DNA of 64,000 bases from Certhia americana. Its lineage: Eukaryota > Chordata > Aves > Passeriformes > Certhiidae. Shown here piece after piece: positions 1 to 12,700 of the stretch. The stretch's first letter is position 1, and each line of letters begins with the position of its first letter. The stretch is taken from contig CM031857.1 of NCBI GenBank assembly GCA_018697195.1, positions 99,324,256-99,388,255 on the forward strand. The letters run 5' to 3'. Under the pieces are notes generated by a model that was not told the origin of the DNA, searched no databases, and was given only the letters and a program-made list of their open reading frames with translations. A program made the position numbers and the translations under genes.

Positions 1-1146
1 TCACAACACAAACACCCTTTCTGAGTAACTAAATAGGAATTGTGTACTTTGAAAACAGGGACATCATTGAGGAAATCAATTGCAGTGAAGCCATCAGCAT
101 TAGGTGATCAGCTCTTACTCCCCACAGGAATGTGTAATTTCAGCTCTGTTCCTGTTGAGGTCACAATTGCTGCTCTCCATAGGGTGATGGCTGTATTTAC
201 CTTCCTGTCATTGATTCACACACAGCCTTTGGATGGGACATTTTTTGAAAAGCCCATTCCTATGAACAACATGACAGCTACACTGACTCTCCAGCTTGGA
301 GAAGAGTTCATAATCTAATGAATGTGATCACAAATTAGAATTAATTCTCATGGACACGGCATATTTTAAGAGAGCTCATGGGATCTTCAAATCCAACAGC
401 TACTCTCCTGGACTATTTTACCTTACGCTGACAAACAAACAAAAGCTGTTAAACCGTGAAGATTGCTGAACAGGCCTATCTTGTATTATTTCTCCTTATA
501 GTTGTGTTGAAGAATACATGTAACTCCAATGTAACATAATTTGTTTTTCTTTCTCTGATATAACTATCTTATGCAGCTGATTTGGGGTGGTTAAAACAGC
601 TGGTATATTATCTGCATTCAGACACATCTGGATGATTTGATAATTAGAAGGTTTTATACTGCTTTAAAAAAAGGAGATTCTAATACCCACAGAAATTCAC
701 TCCTTTCTGGAACCTTGTGTGTAAGCAGCTCATATCTAAGTAGAGTTTACAAATTCTAGTAGCATACTAACCCATCCAACAAGAGCTGAATTTTCCTAAG
801 TGAGGTTGAGAGAAGGCAAAACGAAAACAGAAGCTCAGAATGTTGTAGGCAGCATTAAAATCTATTAACAACCAGTAAAGCAGAAGTGTGAATGAGCCTT
901 AACTTCAGAAATCTTATAAAACAAACAAAAAACCCTGTGCAGCTTATCAGCATAAACAGTTATGAAGAGCTGATAGAGAGCTCAGGTCAGGTCCATGGAG
1001 AGGAAATGCTTTTTTCTGTGTTGCATAACTACTTGCAACACTTGAAAATTTCATCCAGTGTGTTCATGACTTTTATGTGTAGATTCTATGATATAGCAGT
1101 TTGGAAAAGACGACACATTTCCTACAGGATAAAGCATGGCAAAGTG

Positions 1147-1203
1147 TTGGTGGTTTGGGTTTTTTGGTTATTGTTTGTTTGGTTTGGTTTGGTTTTTTTT
1201 TTT
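1147..1203. repeat. G/T-rich low-complexity stretch
   Basis: The plus strand is almost only T and G, with three GGTTT units and an 11-base T run at the end. It inflates an open frame through this stretch and has no other visible role. Confidence 0.7.
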
Positions 1204-3315
1204 CATTTTAGAAGTGATTGTGGTTTTGGCTTTCACTATTTGATGACTGAGGCGAGGGGAAGAGAGAAGAATAAAGATACAGTCAGTAGAGCCTGTGCAG
1301 AGGGAATAGTATGGACTTGACAGAAACAGCAGACTCCCACCATCCAGGAATTTTGGAAGTTTTTGGCAGCTTCTGCTTTTCCCCTCATGCTTGAGAACAT
1401 TTCAAAGGCAGGATTACAAAAGAAGACATGACATGTTCAGTTCGAAACTGTAACTGGGGCTCCGGGGAGAGGGAAGGGGCAGGTACAGAGGCAGCTCACG
1501 CTGTTTGGAAGGACTCACTTCAAAGCCTTCCCTTTGTCCCTCTCTGCGCAGGTGAGGATCACAGCCCAGCACACGAGTCACCGCCTCCCCATTTAGACAA
1601 TAAGGAGGAGGATTAGTTAACCTGAGACTGCTTTACCAACCTGTGCCTCTGACCTAAATACCACAGCTAAGCACCAGGGTTTTGCGAATGCAGGACTCAA
1701 GGCAGGAACTGGACTGATAAAACCTGGTCAGCCTTTGCTCTAACCAAGTGCTTTACAAACATGCAGCTGCCGCCTTGCACCTATGAATTATGAATTTCTC
1801 AATATATTCACAGGGTAAGGTTGTCACATACCAAAAACCTGAGGTCACAGAAAAGACCTAAGCAGTATCACCTCCTTAAAGCAGTAATTAACATGACTAA
1901 ACAGCAGCATTAAACCTGCTCTTTTGCTTTTTCCCTGGGAGGGTTTTCTTGGCGAGAAACTCCTGCTACATACTGATGTTCACCTTGTCCTTACCCAATA
2001 GCATGCCTAGAGTGCAGAAAGAAAAATATTGGAAAAAACCACAGCCAAACGACAAGACTTGGCAATAACTAAATGCTCAAATTTATAACTATTTGAGCTT
2101 TTAAATCCTTGCATTGATTTTTAATTTCTTTCCACTGTTTAAAACTCCATTTCTCCCAGGGAAGTAGAGAAGAAAACTACTACTATTTGAATACTCCTTT
2201 TGCTGAGCCTATCATCTTTGTTAATAGCCTCTAATGAATAACTCACTCAGGGATAAACATGCTACCATTATTATTTTGTCAGCACAGTCAGTATGATTCA
2301 GAGGAGACCAGTCATATGACTGTCACAGTTCCCAAATTGTGAAAAGATGTGGGAAAACAAAAATTAGCAGCTGAGAGAAGGCTTAACTTTTACTTCTATG
2401 AACTGAGTAACCTGTGACTGATTTGAAATACATACACACACAAACTTAAAAAGGAAATTTTACTGTCCCACAGAAACCACTTAGAGCAGACAGGTTTCTT
2501 TTCCCTGAGAGGCCTTAGAATGACAAAGAAAAGTCACTGTAAGTTAATCTATTTATAACAACTTGGCCAGAAAAAAACAGAGTTCTTTGACACACAATCC
2601 CTCTTCTTAGGATCCTAAATCATATTGACTTTAAAGTGCTAAGATTGTAAAAGTGCATCCAGGCATGACAGCTCATACTTCCTATATCAGACTTCCATTT
2701 TGCATACCTGTCTTTTGAAACATGTGATTAAAGCGCCATTGCAAAGTAAATATCAGCACACAGAACACTGCCATGGCCAGAAGACTGGAACCATTCCTAT
2801 AGAATGGTCCTATACTTGTCAGAAACCACTGACATCTGCTGGTTACCAGAAACCAGGACTATTGGGGTCAAGACAAGTTGATCCTGGGCACAAATTTACT
2901 GCATTATCAAAGGCTCCTTTGTGTGAGTGTATGTGACCAGGTTCTCTAGCTAGGGAGGGAGGAATGTTTACCAGCAAGCAGCAGCCTGAGAAGATTATTA
3001 CATGCTGAGAAACAGCATGTGAAAGTCTCCCAGGACTGGTAAGCTCTGGAGCCCAGTTTTTCTGTTAAATCCATGAGAACTGAAAAATTCAGAACACCAG
3101 AAGCCTGCTGGCTGTGTACAAAGCACTACACACATCAGTATCAACCATGGTTTGCATTAACTTGGATCATGCACAAACAGGTAGTGGTTGCTACACGCAA
3201 ACAAAAAACCCTACAGGACTACACATACACACCAGATGAAGCAAAGAGCTCTTTGAAGAACTTTGGAACCTATCTAGAAGCCAGAGGTCCCAGGGTGGGG
3301 ACTGACTTCCCAGTG

Positions 3316-3356
3316 TAACACTCATGACTACACCTACAGAGGAGTCATGAGTGTTA
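3316..3356. repeat. Perfect 14-bp inverted repeat (hairpin)
   Basis: Arms at 3316-3329 (TAACACTCATGACT) and 3343-3356 are exact reverse complements, separated by a 13-base loop. It lies in intergenic DNA with no recognised host element. Confidence 0.8.
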
Positions 3357-5991
3357 GACTTAGTGAATGTATGGCGTGAATAGTTATCAGCTATTAGTAA
3401 CAGCTTTAGTAGCAAAAAGCCTTCTGTTCCTTGGGATGTGTATGTTTCCCAGCTTGATCTACTATCATGGAAAAGGGAATTTATTTACAGAATCAAACAT
3501 CCAACTATTTTATCTGTTATTTCTTGGCAATACTAATTACGCCATAACAAGGACTGCTGCTGCCACTGACTTAATTTTTCAAATGACTTGTTCAAAAAAA
3601 TACTTGCAAAACCCACTTTATGCAAGATCTCACTTCCAAGACTTTCCTGGAGGTCCAGAAAATGTAACTCCAATAGTTCATCACAGAAACATGGTTAGCC
3701 AACTTAACCATTTTTCTAGTCCATGCAGTTTAGACTTCTCACTTGAACACCAGCATGTGCAGACATTAATCATCATGAGAGACCAAATACGTAGGTTAAC
3801 ACTTTTCATTGTTTTTACTTCTGAAAGGCAAGTTTAGGAAAGCAAATACCCCTACACAAAATGCCTACTGCTCACACTTGAAGTTTCTAGACAGCCTGAA
3901 TCTTTGTTAATGCCTGCTACATTTTTCCCTTATTACTGGCCAAAAACCACACATACCAGCAGAAACCTTTCAAGTATTTCCAGGACACCTTCAGATTTTG
4001 GCACAGAAAAGTAAGGCACATATGCAGTACACCTGCATCACTACCACTGAAAGTTGTACGATGCTATTATGCTTTACTAGACAGTTGAAGCTCCCAGGAA
4101 TCTTAGAGCTGTTAGGAAAGTGTTTAATTACCTCATCTGATGATTTACAAAATAAGCATTCATGCCTCAGGAAAATCTCTTTAGTAGGAACATGTTGTTA
4201 CTGTTCTACTCTAATAATTTCACTTCTACACTGCTGTGATTTCACCATTTGGTTCTTTAAAGTAACAACTCCGTGGAATTAGAAACTGGCAACATTTGTG
4301 CTTAGCAACTTTTCTTCATTTCTCCCACACTGCTACTTCAACAAAGCAATGTGAACACAAATGAAGTTTCTCTTTAAAGACAGACACACAGACAGACCAA
4401 TGAAGGTTAGTTACAACAAAAGAGCAGGCTGCTAGATGCTGACAAAAATCAGCTGCTGGTCTGTTTACACTGCTTTGCAAAATCTTCAAGCGTCCTGAGC
4501 TGAACAGTAGCTTTGTTTGAAGGTTTCTGCTCAGATAGCTTAGCAAGTTCTTGGCCCTAGCTGCAAGCTACAGGACAGCATCTTGAGATTTTTTGCTTTA
4601 TTTAAGTGTTTACAATCAGGAACTTCTGGAAATTCCAGTGACAAGCTCTAATAATGGGTTCTTAAGCTGGAACTATTGCCTGACTGTGGCTTAACAAAGA
4701 AAGAACTGTTAAAACCCCCTCACCTTTCTCATCTAGTAAATACTGAGATTCAAATACCCATGACAATTTAAGACATTCATGACATCTTAATGGAAGATTT
4801 CTCTCCTCTGTAGCTAAAAAGGAATAATTTAATACTTTGAGTATCTCAAAAAGGAAGCAATATCACTAAACTGGGTTAAGGTTACAAAGCACAGGTTCCT
4901 CATTTACTGTTTTTCTAGGCAGTGTTTTGCATTTAATGCACATCAGTTCACTCTTGTTGCCAGAATGAGAAGATACTTTGGACTGAAAAACATCACCACT
5001 TAATGGTTCTAGAGGGCATAAATACAGAAGTTGAACTTTCTGATGAGACAAATTATTCTGAAAAATCAGTATTCCTTTGAGTCAATAAGTATCTTCCTCT
5101 TTTCCTGCCAGACTTTGATTGTCAGAGAGATCATGCTGGAGATGTCAACTATTAACTCTGTTTGCAGAGAAAATGAAAAGCAAAACTCTGACAACTTCAG
5201 AAAAATGGTGACAAGCAATAAGAATCTTACAAAAGTAAAAAAGAGATAAAAGGAAGAAAATTACTGTGATTTGGGATTTTCTAACCTTTCTGCCCCTCAT
5301 GAAGCTAGTGGGAAAAATTTGATTAAAAAAATTACTATCTCAGCAAATAGTACAGGCCTTTCTTTTTTGAGAAGCATAAGCAGGATCTTCCCCAAGCCAG
5401 CAAAAGGAGGAATAATAACCAAAGAGTTGCCCAATATTATTTAAACTACTTGAGATAGGCCAAAACCACTGAGCAGCTAGCATCAGCAGATAATCATGAC
5501 TCTGGGATTGAGCAAGCCAGTCTTCTGACACTGGAGCTAGGTCAACATCCAAGGAATGATTTACCAGTGAGATTAGCCCTACCACTAAATTGTATGGGAA
5601 CAGACCTCTCAAACCTGAAGCAGCTTTATTATGCAGTGAATCTTCATGAGTTCTTGAAATTTGGTTAAGAGGTCTGATCTGGTTCTCCACCTCCAAAAAA
5701 ATATTCCATAAATCTCAGGGTGGACTCCTGAAGATAGGGCTGAAAGGTATAGAGTTTTGTTCCTCAAGTGGTGTCACTAGAAATTATTTAAAAGGTTTGA
5801 CATACCATGAAGATAAACGGCTTCTTCTTTGAGTTTGTCAAACTCCATTCTCAAATAATGAACTACAATTGGTGGTATAACTTAGATCCTTTCTATACTT
5901 GCTTTAAGATTTCTAAAAAAGGCTTACATTCTACATGTGAAACAGTCATCTTTCAAGTTCAATAGAACTATTTTAAAGAGTAGACACTTAT

Positions 5992-5997
5992 TTTATT
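5992..5997 (-). other. FANCB: Candidate FANCB polyadenylation signal
   Basis: TTTATT on the plus strand reads AATAAA on the minus strand, about 325 bases past the FANCB stop codon. It is the first canonical hexamer after the stop. A T-rich stretch follows in the transcript sense, as expected for cleavage near 5.97 kb. ATTAAA variants nearer the stop (about 6150 and 6267) are alternatives. Confidence 0.45.
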
Positions 5998-6321
5998 TCT
6001 AAAATAGTTCTTTCGTAGTCCAAGAATTATGATTTTGGACCAGGAATTATTAGGAAATACCTTAATTTTTCATACAGATATTTTCAAAATTTGTAACAAA
6101 ATAATGACTCAATCTTTATCTTTATATCTTTATATAGATATATAATATCTTTAATGTTAAATTCTTCCAATAATCATCAATTAAAATACCAGTATTTATC
6201 TGTAGAAACATCACAGAAATGCTAAGGATACAAAGCAGTGTAAGTACCCATGAAAATATAAATATTATTTAATGGCATAACTTTAATAATTATTTTTTTA
6301 AATAAATTTAGTCAATAGTTT

Positions 6322-6742
6322 CTAGGACTTGGCCAGTCTCCACACAATCATATCTGAACTGAGCTGAGCTTCTGCTATTTTCAGAGCAATTTTCTGGTAC
6401 AGGGCACCATTCATTGTTTGGTTCATACTTCTCACACTCTCCTCCCGCTCATTCTGAAGCTTCTTTCTGAATTGCTGGACTCCTTCCTCAGTGTCCAGTA
6501 AAGAAGCCAGAGGAGCATTATTAATTTTCTTGCCAGACTCATTCCCCCATGCCAAGCTGTTTTCAGCTTTAGTTTCTTTTAAGAAAAGAGAATTCTTCAA
6601 GATGAGCATTTCCTTTTCCAGAGCCAGTGCTAACTGTTCAGTAAGTACTCCTTTGCTTCCAGACCTCAGAAGTTTTACACTGCAGCTTGGAGGGAGAACC
6701 CTAGTTAGGTTGTGAAGGCACTGGAACAGGGCAGTCAGATTT
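6322..6742 (-). CDS. FANCB: FANCB coding exon 8 (last), residues 723-862
   Basis: The acceptor at 6743-6744 follows a T-rich tract (TTTTGTTTTACAG). The exon supplies the last base of Arg723 and then [17 protein letters not shown], a close match to the FANCB C terminus. The frame ends at TAG (6322-6324) after a segment corresponding to the human tail GALYREITLKVAEVQL. Confidence 0.95.
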
Positions 6743-9700
6743 CTGTAAAACAAAATGACAGTGTCAGAAAGACATATATTCTGTAGTTTCCACCTATCAC
6801 AGAAATATCCTAGCCAGATAAAAGATCAATCCAAACACAGGAATAAAAGATACAGAAATTACAATCACAGCCCATTAACATGGGGCTCAGTAACTGTTAA
6901 CAAAATGGGATCAAAAGTGAATAGTACCAAGTAAAATCACTTTTCAAAAGGAACCAAAGGTCTTGATACTTAAAATTTTACTCACTGATTGCTTAAACAT
7001 TTCAGCCTTTCCTTTTACATCAAGGAAATCAACTCCTAATTTTAGGAAAAGACTGAATCTCACAACAAAACATACTCTTAAAAAAGAAAAGGTGGAATTG
7101 TTATTTTCTAGCTTGAACTCTTCAAAACAGCAATATTTGTCAATATGCCAGAAGTACTTTTTATAAGTCTTGTCCAGCTAAGTCAAAAATTATGGCAGTA
7201 CTGCTAACTTGCTTAACCTGGCTTAGAAAATATTTTTCCAAGAATCTGAATAAGAAAGGACATCAGTGAAACTCTTCAGATTATTTCCTTTACATAATCA
7301 TGGTAGATAGAAAATAACTATATTAGAAACAAGTACAAAAGGAGACTACCTTCATATTGCAATACTAAACTAAAAAATGACCTAGCAATTAATTTAACTT
7401 GGGGTTTGTGATTTGGGGTTTTTTTTGTTTGAATATTAATACATAAATATTTAATATTTAAGTATTTTTTAAAATAAACACACATTGAATAAAAAAATTA
7501 TAAATTACACATTGTACTAAGAATAATGTAAGAAAAAAAGAATATGAAATTATGATGCAGCAAAATGAAGAGAAGGAATAGTACCAACCAGGTATTAATG
7601 GAGATTAGACTTATTTGTAATTCAATGTTCCAGCCTAGACAAAATTAAACAATTCAGTTCAGGTTCTGCCATAGTTCTGGACTGAAAACAGGTTTGTTAC
7701 TGGTGATAGTTATCATATCATCATACTGGCAGCCTGTTGGTTAAGATTCCTGCTGCTGTTAATGGTACCAATGAGAAACAGCATAAAGATAAAAAAGGGT
7801 GTAGGGAAGATGAACATAAGCTATGCTTTACAAGTGATTTTACCTGCAAAATATTGTTAGAATTCCTTCAAATGGATTCTTCAGGGCCCAGTTAAAAATT
7901 GTACCATGGGTATTTCCTGCTTTATGACAGAATATGTTATCCTGGCATTCCTTAAATGGTGTGCACTCCATTTCTCCCAGTAACCATGAACTGACTGGAG
8001 TCAATGTGCAGTCACAAGACACAATCTGAAAGGAGAATCTTTCAGACACTGCACGGACAGCAAGTATATCTTCCATGGAGCCTGCAAGAAAATACAGTAA
8101 AACAAGGGATTTCAACTAAATATTTTGATCATGCTGCCTGCATTAAATGAGCTTTGATTTTTGGCTCGTTCTCCCAGTTTTTTTGTGAAGAATTTGCACC
8201 TGACTTCAGGCATTGTTTGGCAATTTTCTTCTCACCTAAATACTTATCTCTACTTCTGTCAAGCAAAACAATTGATTAATGGAGCACCACCATTATGAAA
8301 TGATGAAATATAATGAAAGCTCTTAAGATAAACATCACCTTGCCAAAAGAAGACTATTAATACTCTCCTGTGATAGTAAGATGACATGTTGGCTTTAGCA
8401 GTGACACAGCATTAAAGGAAGAAAAATTAAAATTCATTGCAAACAATAAAAAGGATATTTCATTTTGCTTCATGTCTGAGCAAAAGCCCAGTTCTAAATC
8501 AATTCAATCATATTAAAATAAATGAAAACAAATTACCTTAATATACATGTAGATGAGGAAGAGCTTCAATTACTTTAGTATTATTTAATTAGTAGTATGT
8601 CAGGAAAAAACCTTATGTATCTAATTACAGTAGGCTTCAGCGTTCTGTACTCAAACTTATCTTCAAAATTATCCTTTCCAGATACCCCTTATCACCAATG
8701 CTAGCAAAACCTTCCAGCAACTCACTAAACATTTTTTCCATTTTGAAAATTGTTCCACCTCCTATTTCACCCAGCTTTAATTCCCAAAAGGTCTGTGCAG
8801 GTCGTGTTCAGAGAGGAACTTACCTTGGCATCATCTAGAGTAAACAGAGTAATCAAATATATTTATTTATAAATCCAAAGTATATAAATCCATTTACCTG
8901 TACAGTAACTATTATCCCTTAGGATCTTTACTGAATATCTGCCATTTGAAATATCTTCCAGACTTAACAAAATTTTCCCACAGAGTACAGTAATCTCTTT
9001 GCTCTGCTGTAAATGATCATTCTGATGGTTTTGCTTCCTGGCATGCAGAAGAACTACGCAGCACACACGATGAAACGCCAATAGCGGCGAAAGGCTGGTG
9101 ACAGCAGTGACTGTCCTTGCTCCATCCAGCTGAATCCTTGAAGACCTCTTAGGAAACCCTTTTTCCAGATCATTCTTGCTATGCAAGTCCATTTTCATCT
9201 TTTTTGGAGGAGGTTCAATTTGACTTGAGGAGACTGCCAATTCTGAGAAGGCTTTGTTCAGCTTAATGATTTGACTTTGACACTTGATAATTGGAGAAAT
9301 TGAAGGGAAGTCTTGCTCCATCACTAAAGATAAACTGACATCACTCAGTGACCTGTGAAAATCCATACAATACAACTGCACTCCCAGTTCATATTTTTGC
9401 CTTCTGACAAATAACCACAACTCTGCAGATGTATACAGACATTTAAGACAATCTTAAATTAAAATACTAGTCCAGATTAAGTCATAGACTTTGAAAAAGG
9501 CTAAGTGCTTCACATGACTGTTTCATACACACTTAGTATAAAGATGATTCAAAATGTGGACTGAATTTTTAAAGAGCTTTTAGGAGCTAGATGCCTCATT
9601 TCAACCAAAATAATTTAGATGTTTAATTCAGCCAGAAAAAGCAAAAAATTTTGTGTAGCGTATAAAGACAGACAGAAATCTGTGGGTTATTTTTTAAAGA

Positions 9701-12700
9701 TTTGACTTTCTTTTTAATAAAAAACTGTGGAAAATATCAATTCTGCCCTTTTGAGGACAAGAAGCTCTTCTGATACTCTACATTTTTATAGATATTCAAA
9801 CAAAATTGAATGTAGAGTAAAATAAAAGGTTTAAGATACTATTACCTTGAACATGCAGCAATTTCCTGAAATGTATGAAGTACTTTATTTATTCAACACA
9901 GGGCTCTTTCAATGAAATCCTAATATTACTATTCCAGATCCTCTCTCAATATATTATTCTGTCAATCAATTCAATCTCAAGATGTCACTGACATTTGAAA
10001 GTCTTATGAATGTCTAATTTTCTTTACAAAGAAGTATCACCACCTCATAATGCAATCTATGCTATCACTGCTATCTTGCATTAGTAGGAAGCACAAAAAT
10101 AATCAAAAAAGAATTACAGTGCTGGGGTTGGAGATAAAGCAAATCCTTTTCCCCACAAACACAAGTTGCTGTACACAGTACTGAACTGGAGCTCAGAAGA
10201 CCCAGCTTCTGCTGCCAGCTTGCCAGGTAACCTTGGACAAATGGTTTCTCTACATATCTTTTCTCAACTGTAAAAATGGGGGACAGGGCTAGATTGCTGG
10301 TTTTTTAAAACCTGTTGATTTTTTTAAAACCTGCTGCTGGTCGTTGAAGATCTCTAAGTTACACTTAGAGAATGAAGTGTTTCACTTTAAAATAAAAAAA
10401 GCAAAGGCATCAGCATCAAAACTAAAAGAACAAACTCACAAAGGCAAAAAACAATCTTTTGCCTCAGTGGCTCTTAAGAGAGGCTGTCAAGAGGATGAGG
10501 CCAACTTTCTTATAAAGTTACAGCAATCTGGCAGTTGAGAAAGAATATAGCCACAGCTCCAGCAGAAAGGCCAGAGGGCCTAACAGGTCAGCTCCCTCAC
10601 AACCACCTGGATGATTTTCAGTGGCATCAGTAGTCTTTGAGCTCAGCCTAACACTGCCTCAGCTACACTGCCTGTGGGAACATGGGTCAAAAGATAAGTT
10701 CTGACTCCACCAAAGTTTCCATTACACAATTCACTTTGTAATTTTGTATTTTATGTAATCCTCTTTTTTCACATTGTTTCAGCTTAGTTCCCCCTCTGTA
10801 GGGAAAAATGACATAGTATTTACAACTAGGATTGAGAAATTAAAATAAATAGGACAAACAGGCAATTTTGAAGACAATAATAAAAATAAATTATTTTGAA
10901 GGTTTAAGTACTGTATGGCTGATTGTTCCACATAATTTACACAAAATACAGGTTTTGCAAGCATTTTGATTAGGTCCTTGACTAGAAGAGTTCAATTCAA
11001 AAGCTAAGTATTTTTTTAGTTAATAAGAGAATTTCATATATTTCCTTTTGTGCTTCTTGAAGCAAACCAGTTAGGAATGGCAAGTAGCTAACTTTAAAAG
11101 CATGAACTAAGCAAAGACAGAGCTTTGTTTACAACACACACTGAGGTAGCATTGCTATGTCAACATGGTCTGTAAAGAGCCATAAGTTTTGTCAAAGAAA
11201 ACCCTTTTGCAAAAAGTCTCCAGTAGTGTTGCAATTCTACTCACACAACTGATTTCTGGCTTTATAATGTATTTTTCTGTGCAGTGCTAGAGAGCAAGCA
11301 AGCAGCAGCAAGAATACTGACAAAGATACATTTGAAACACTTTATACACGGATGTTCAAATACAAAATTACTGCAGAGCTTAACCTACATATTCATTTTC
11401 TATAAAACTATCAATGAAATTATTAAATAAATGTATATACTCACAAATCAAATGATTCAGTTAGTTTTACTCCAACTACCAGGCTGTCACCCACAACACG
11501 CTGCCACAATTCCTCTGTGAAGTGCTCTGAAACTTTAGGTGCCAATGATGTCTCTTTACTAAGAGAATCAGGAGGATTTTCTACATCATCCCAGAGAGAG
11601 ACAAGGCCTTCCTTACAGAAAAAATGTGGGGTTTTAGATAAATTAAGTAGAGATATTGGTTCTTTTTATACTGTACTACTTGTGTTTTACCATAAGTGAC
11701 TGCTGGAGGAGCTTTTAAGATACATAAAATGAAAGATATATATAAACTAGTTTATTTTCTATAATAAATAGCATTGAATTTTCTTTAAGTGCAACTTATT
11801 CTCTCCTGTAAACATCACATGTTGAAATCTTGACTGGTAATACATACTTGTCTAAAGATTTCAGATGCTAGAATTTATATTATTGCATTTAATTGCTCAA
11901 TCCTTTGTTGTGCAAACCTAGAAAACTTGAAAGGTATCACAATAACCAAAAGGGAAATCAATTCCCTTACTAAATTAAAACTCCATTAAATTAGGTCTCT
12001 TTTGAGCAATATATTAAAATAAAATTTTCCCAACCTCCATCACCTTCTCAGCCCACAGTTCACTCTGCCCACACTACAAAATCAATTTTGCTCACTTAGT
12101 TCTATGACAACTGCCTTTTTGTAACATGTGAGATTACAGACAGATATTCAATATCTAGGCAACCGTGCCAATTAGAACTGCACACTCCCCTCGTGTTTGT
12201 CACTAACTCTGTTAGAGGTAACTCCTCCATACCACTCAGTTGTCAGGAGGTATTCTGTACATCAATTTCAAGTAGAAACAACTAAATTTACTCCTAACTG
12301 CATATACTGGAAAGTCAAGAAAACGAAACAGACTTAAAAAACAGATTAATGAGTTTTGATAGTGGCAATCCCTACAGGTGAAAGTGGTAAGTGGTTGAGG
12401 GCAGCACCCTCTACAAATGGCTTGGCAGAATTCAGAAGTGATCTGGCCCATCTCCTGCATTTTACCTCTTTTGAGTTTGGTAGAATATGGGCTCTTTCTT
12501 CAACAAGATCTATTAATGCTCTGCAAGACTGAAGAATAACCCTCTTTTGGAGTCCTAAATGCTGCTGTAGCTCTCGAACAGAAGTCCAACCAGCCTGCAA
12601 AAGATAATCATTAGACTACTGCACATAAGAAAGGATATTAAAGCTATCAAAATATATTTTCAGCTTTCCATTTTTATGCATGAATCACAAATAATGTTTC

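Larger units (their letters stand above)
1..5965. other. Intergenic region downstream of FANCB
   Basis: I see no gene here. Open frames are short, lack recognisable domains, and do not join across plausible splice sites. The DNA is AT-rich. It holds a G/T-rich low-complexity stretch near 1.15-1.2 kb and a perfect 14-bp inverted repeat at 3316-3356. In mammals the next gene on this side is GLRA2, but no glycine-receptor exon is visible. The right boundary is the estimated FANCB cleavage site, which is uncertain. Confidence 0.6.

Noticed and set aside
1..5965. Exons of GLRA2, the neighbour of FANCB in mammals
   Set aside because: No frame resembles a Cys-loop receptor, and the stretch is not gene-like.
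12236..12460. 74-codon minus-strand frame next to FANCB exon 4
   Set aside because: It is another frame reaching into the intron beyond the exon donor and shows no FANCB similarity.
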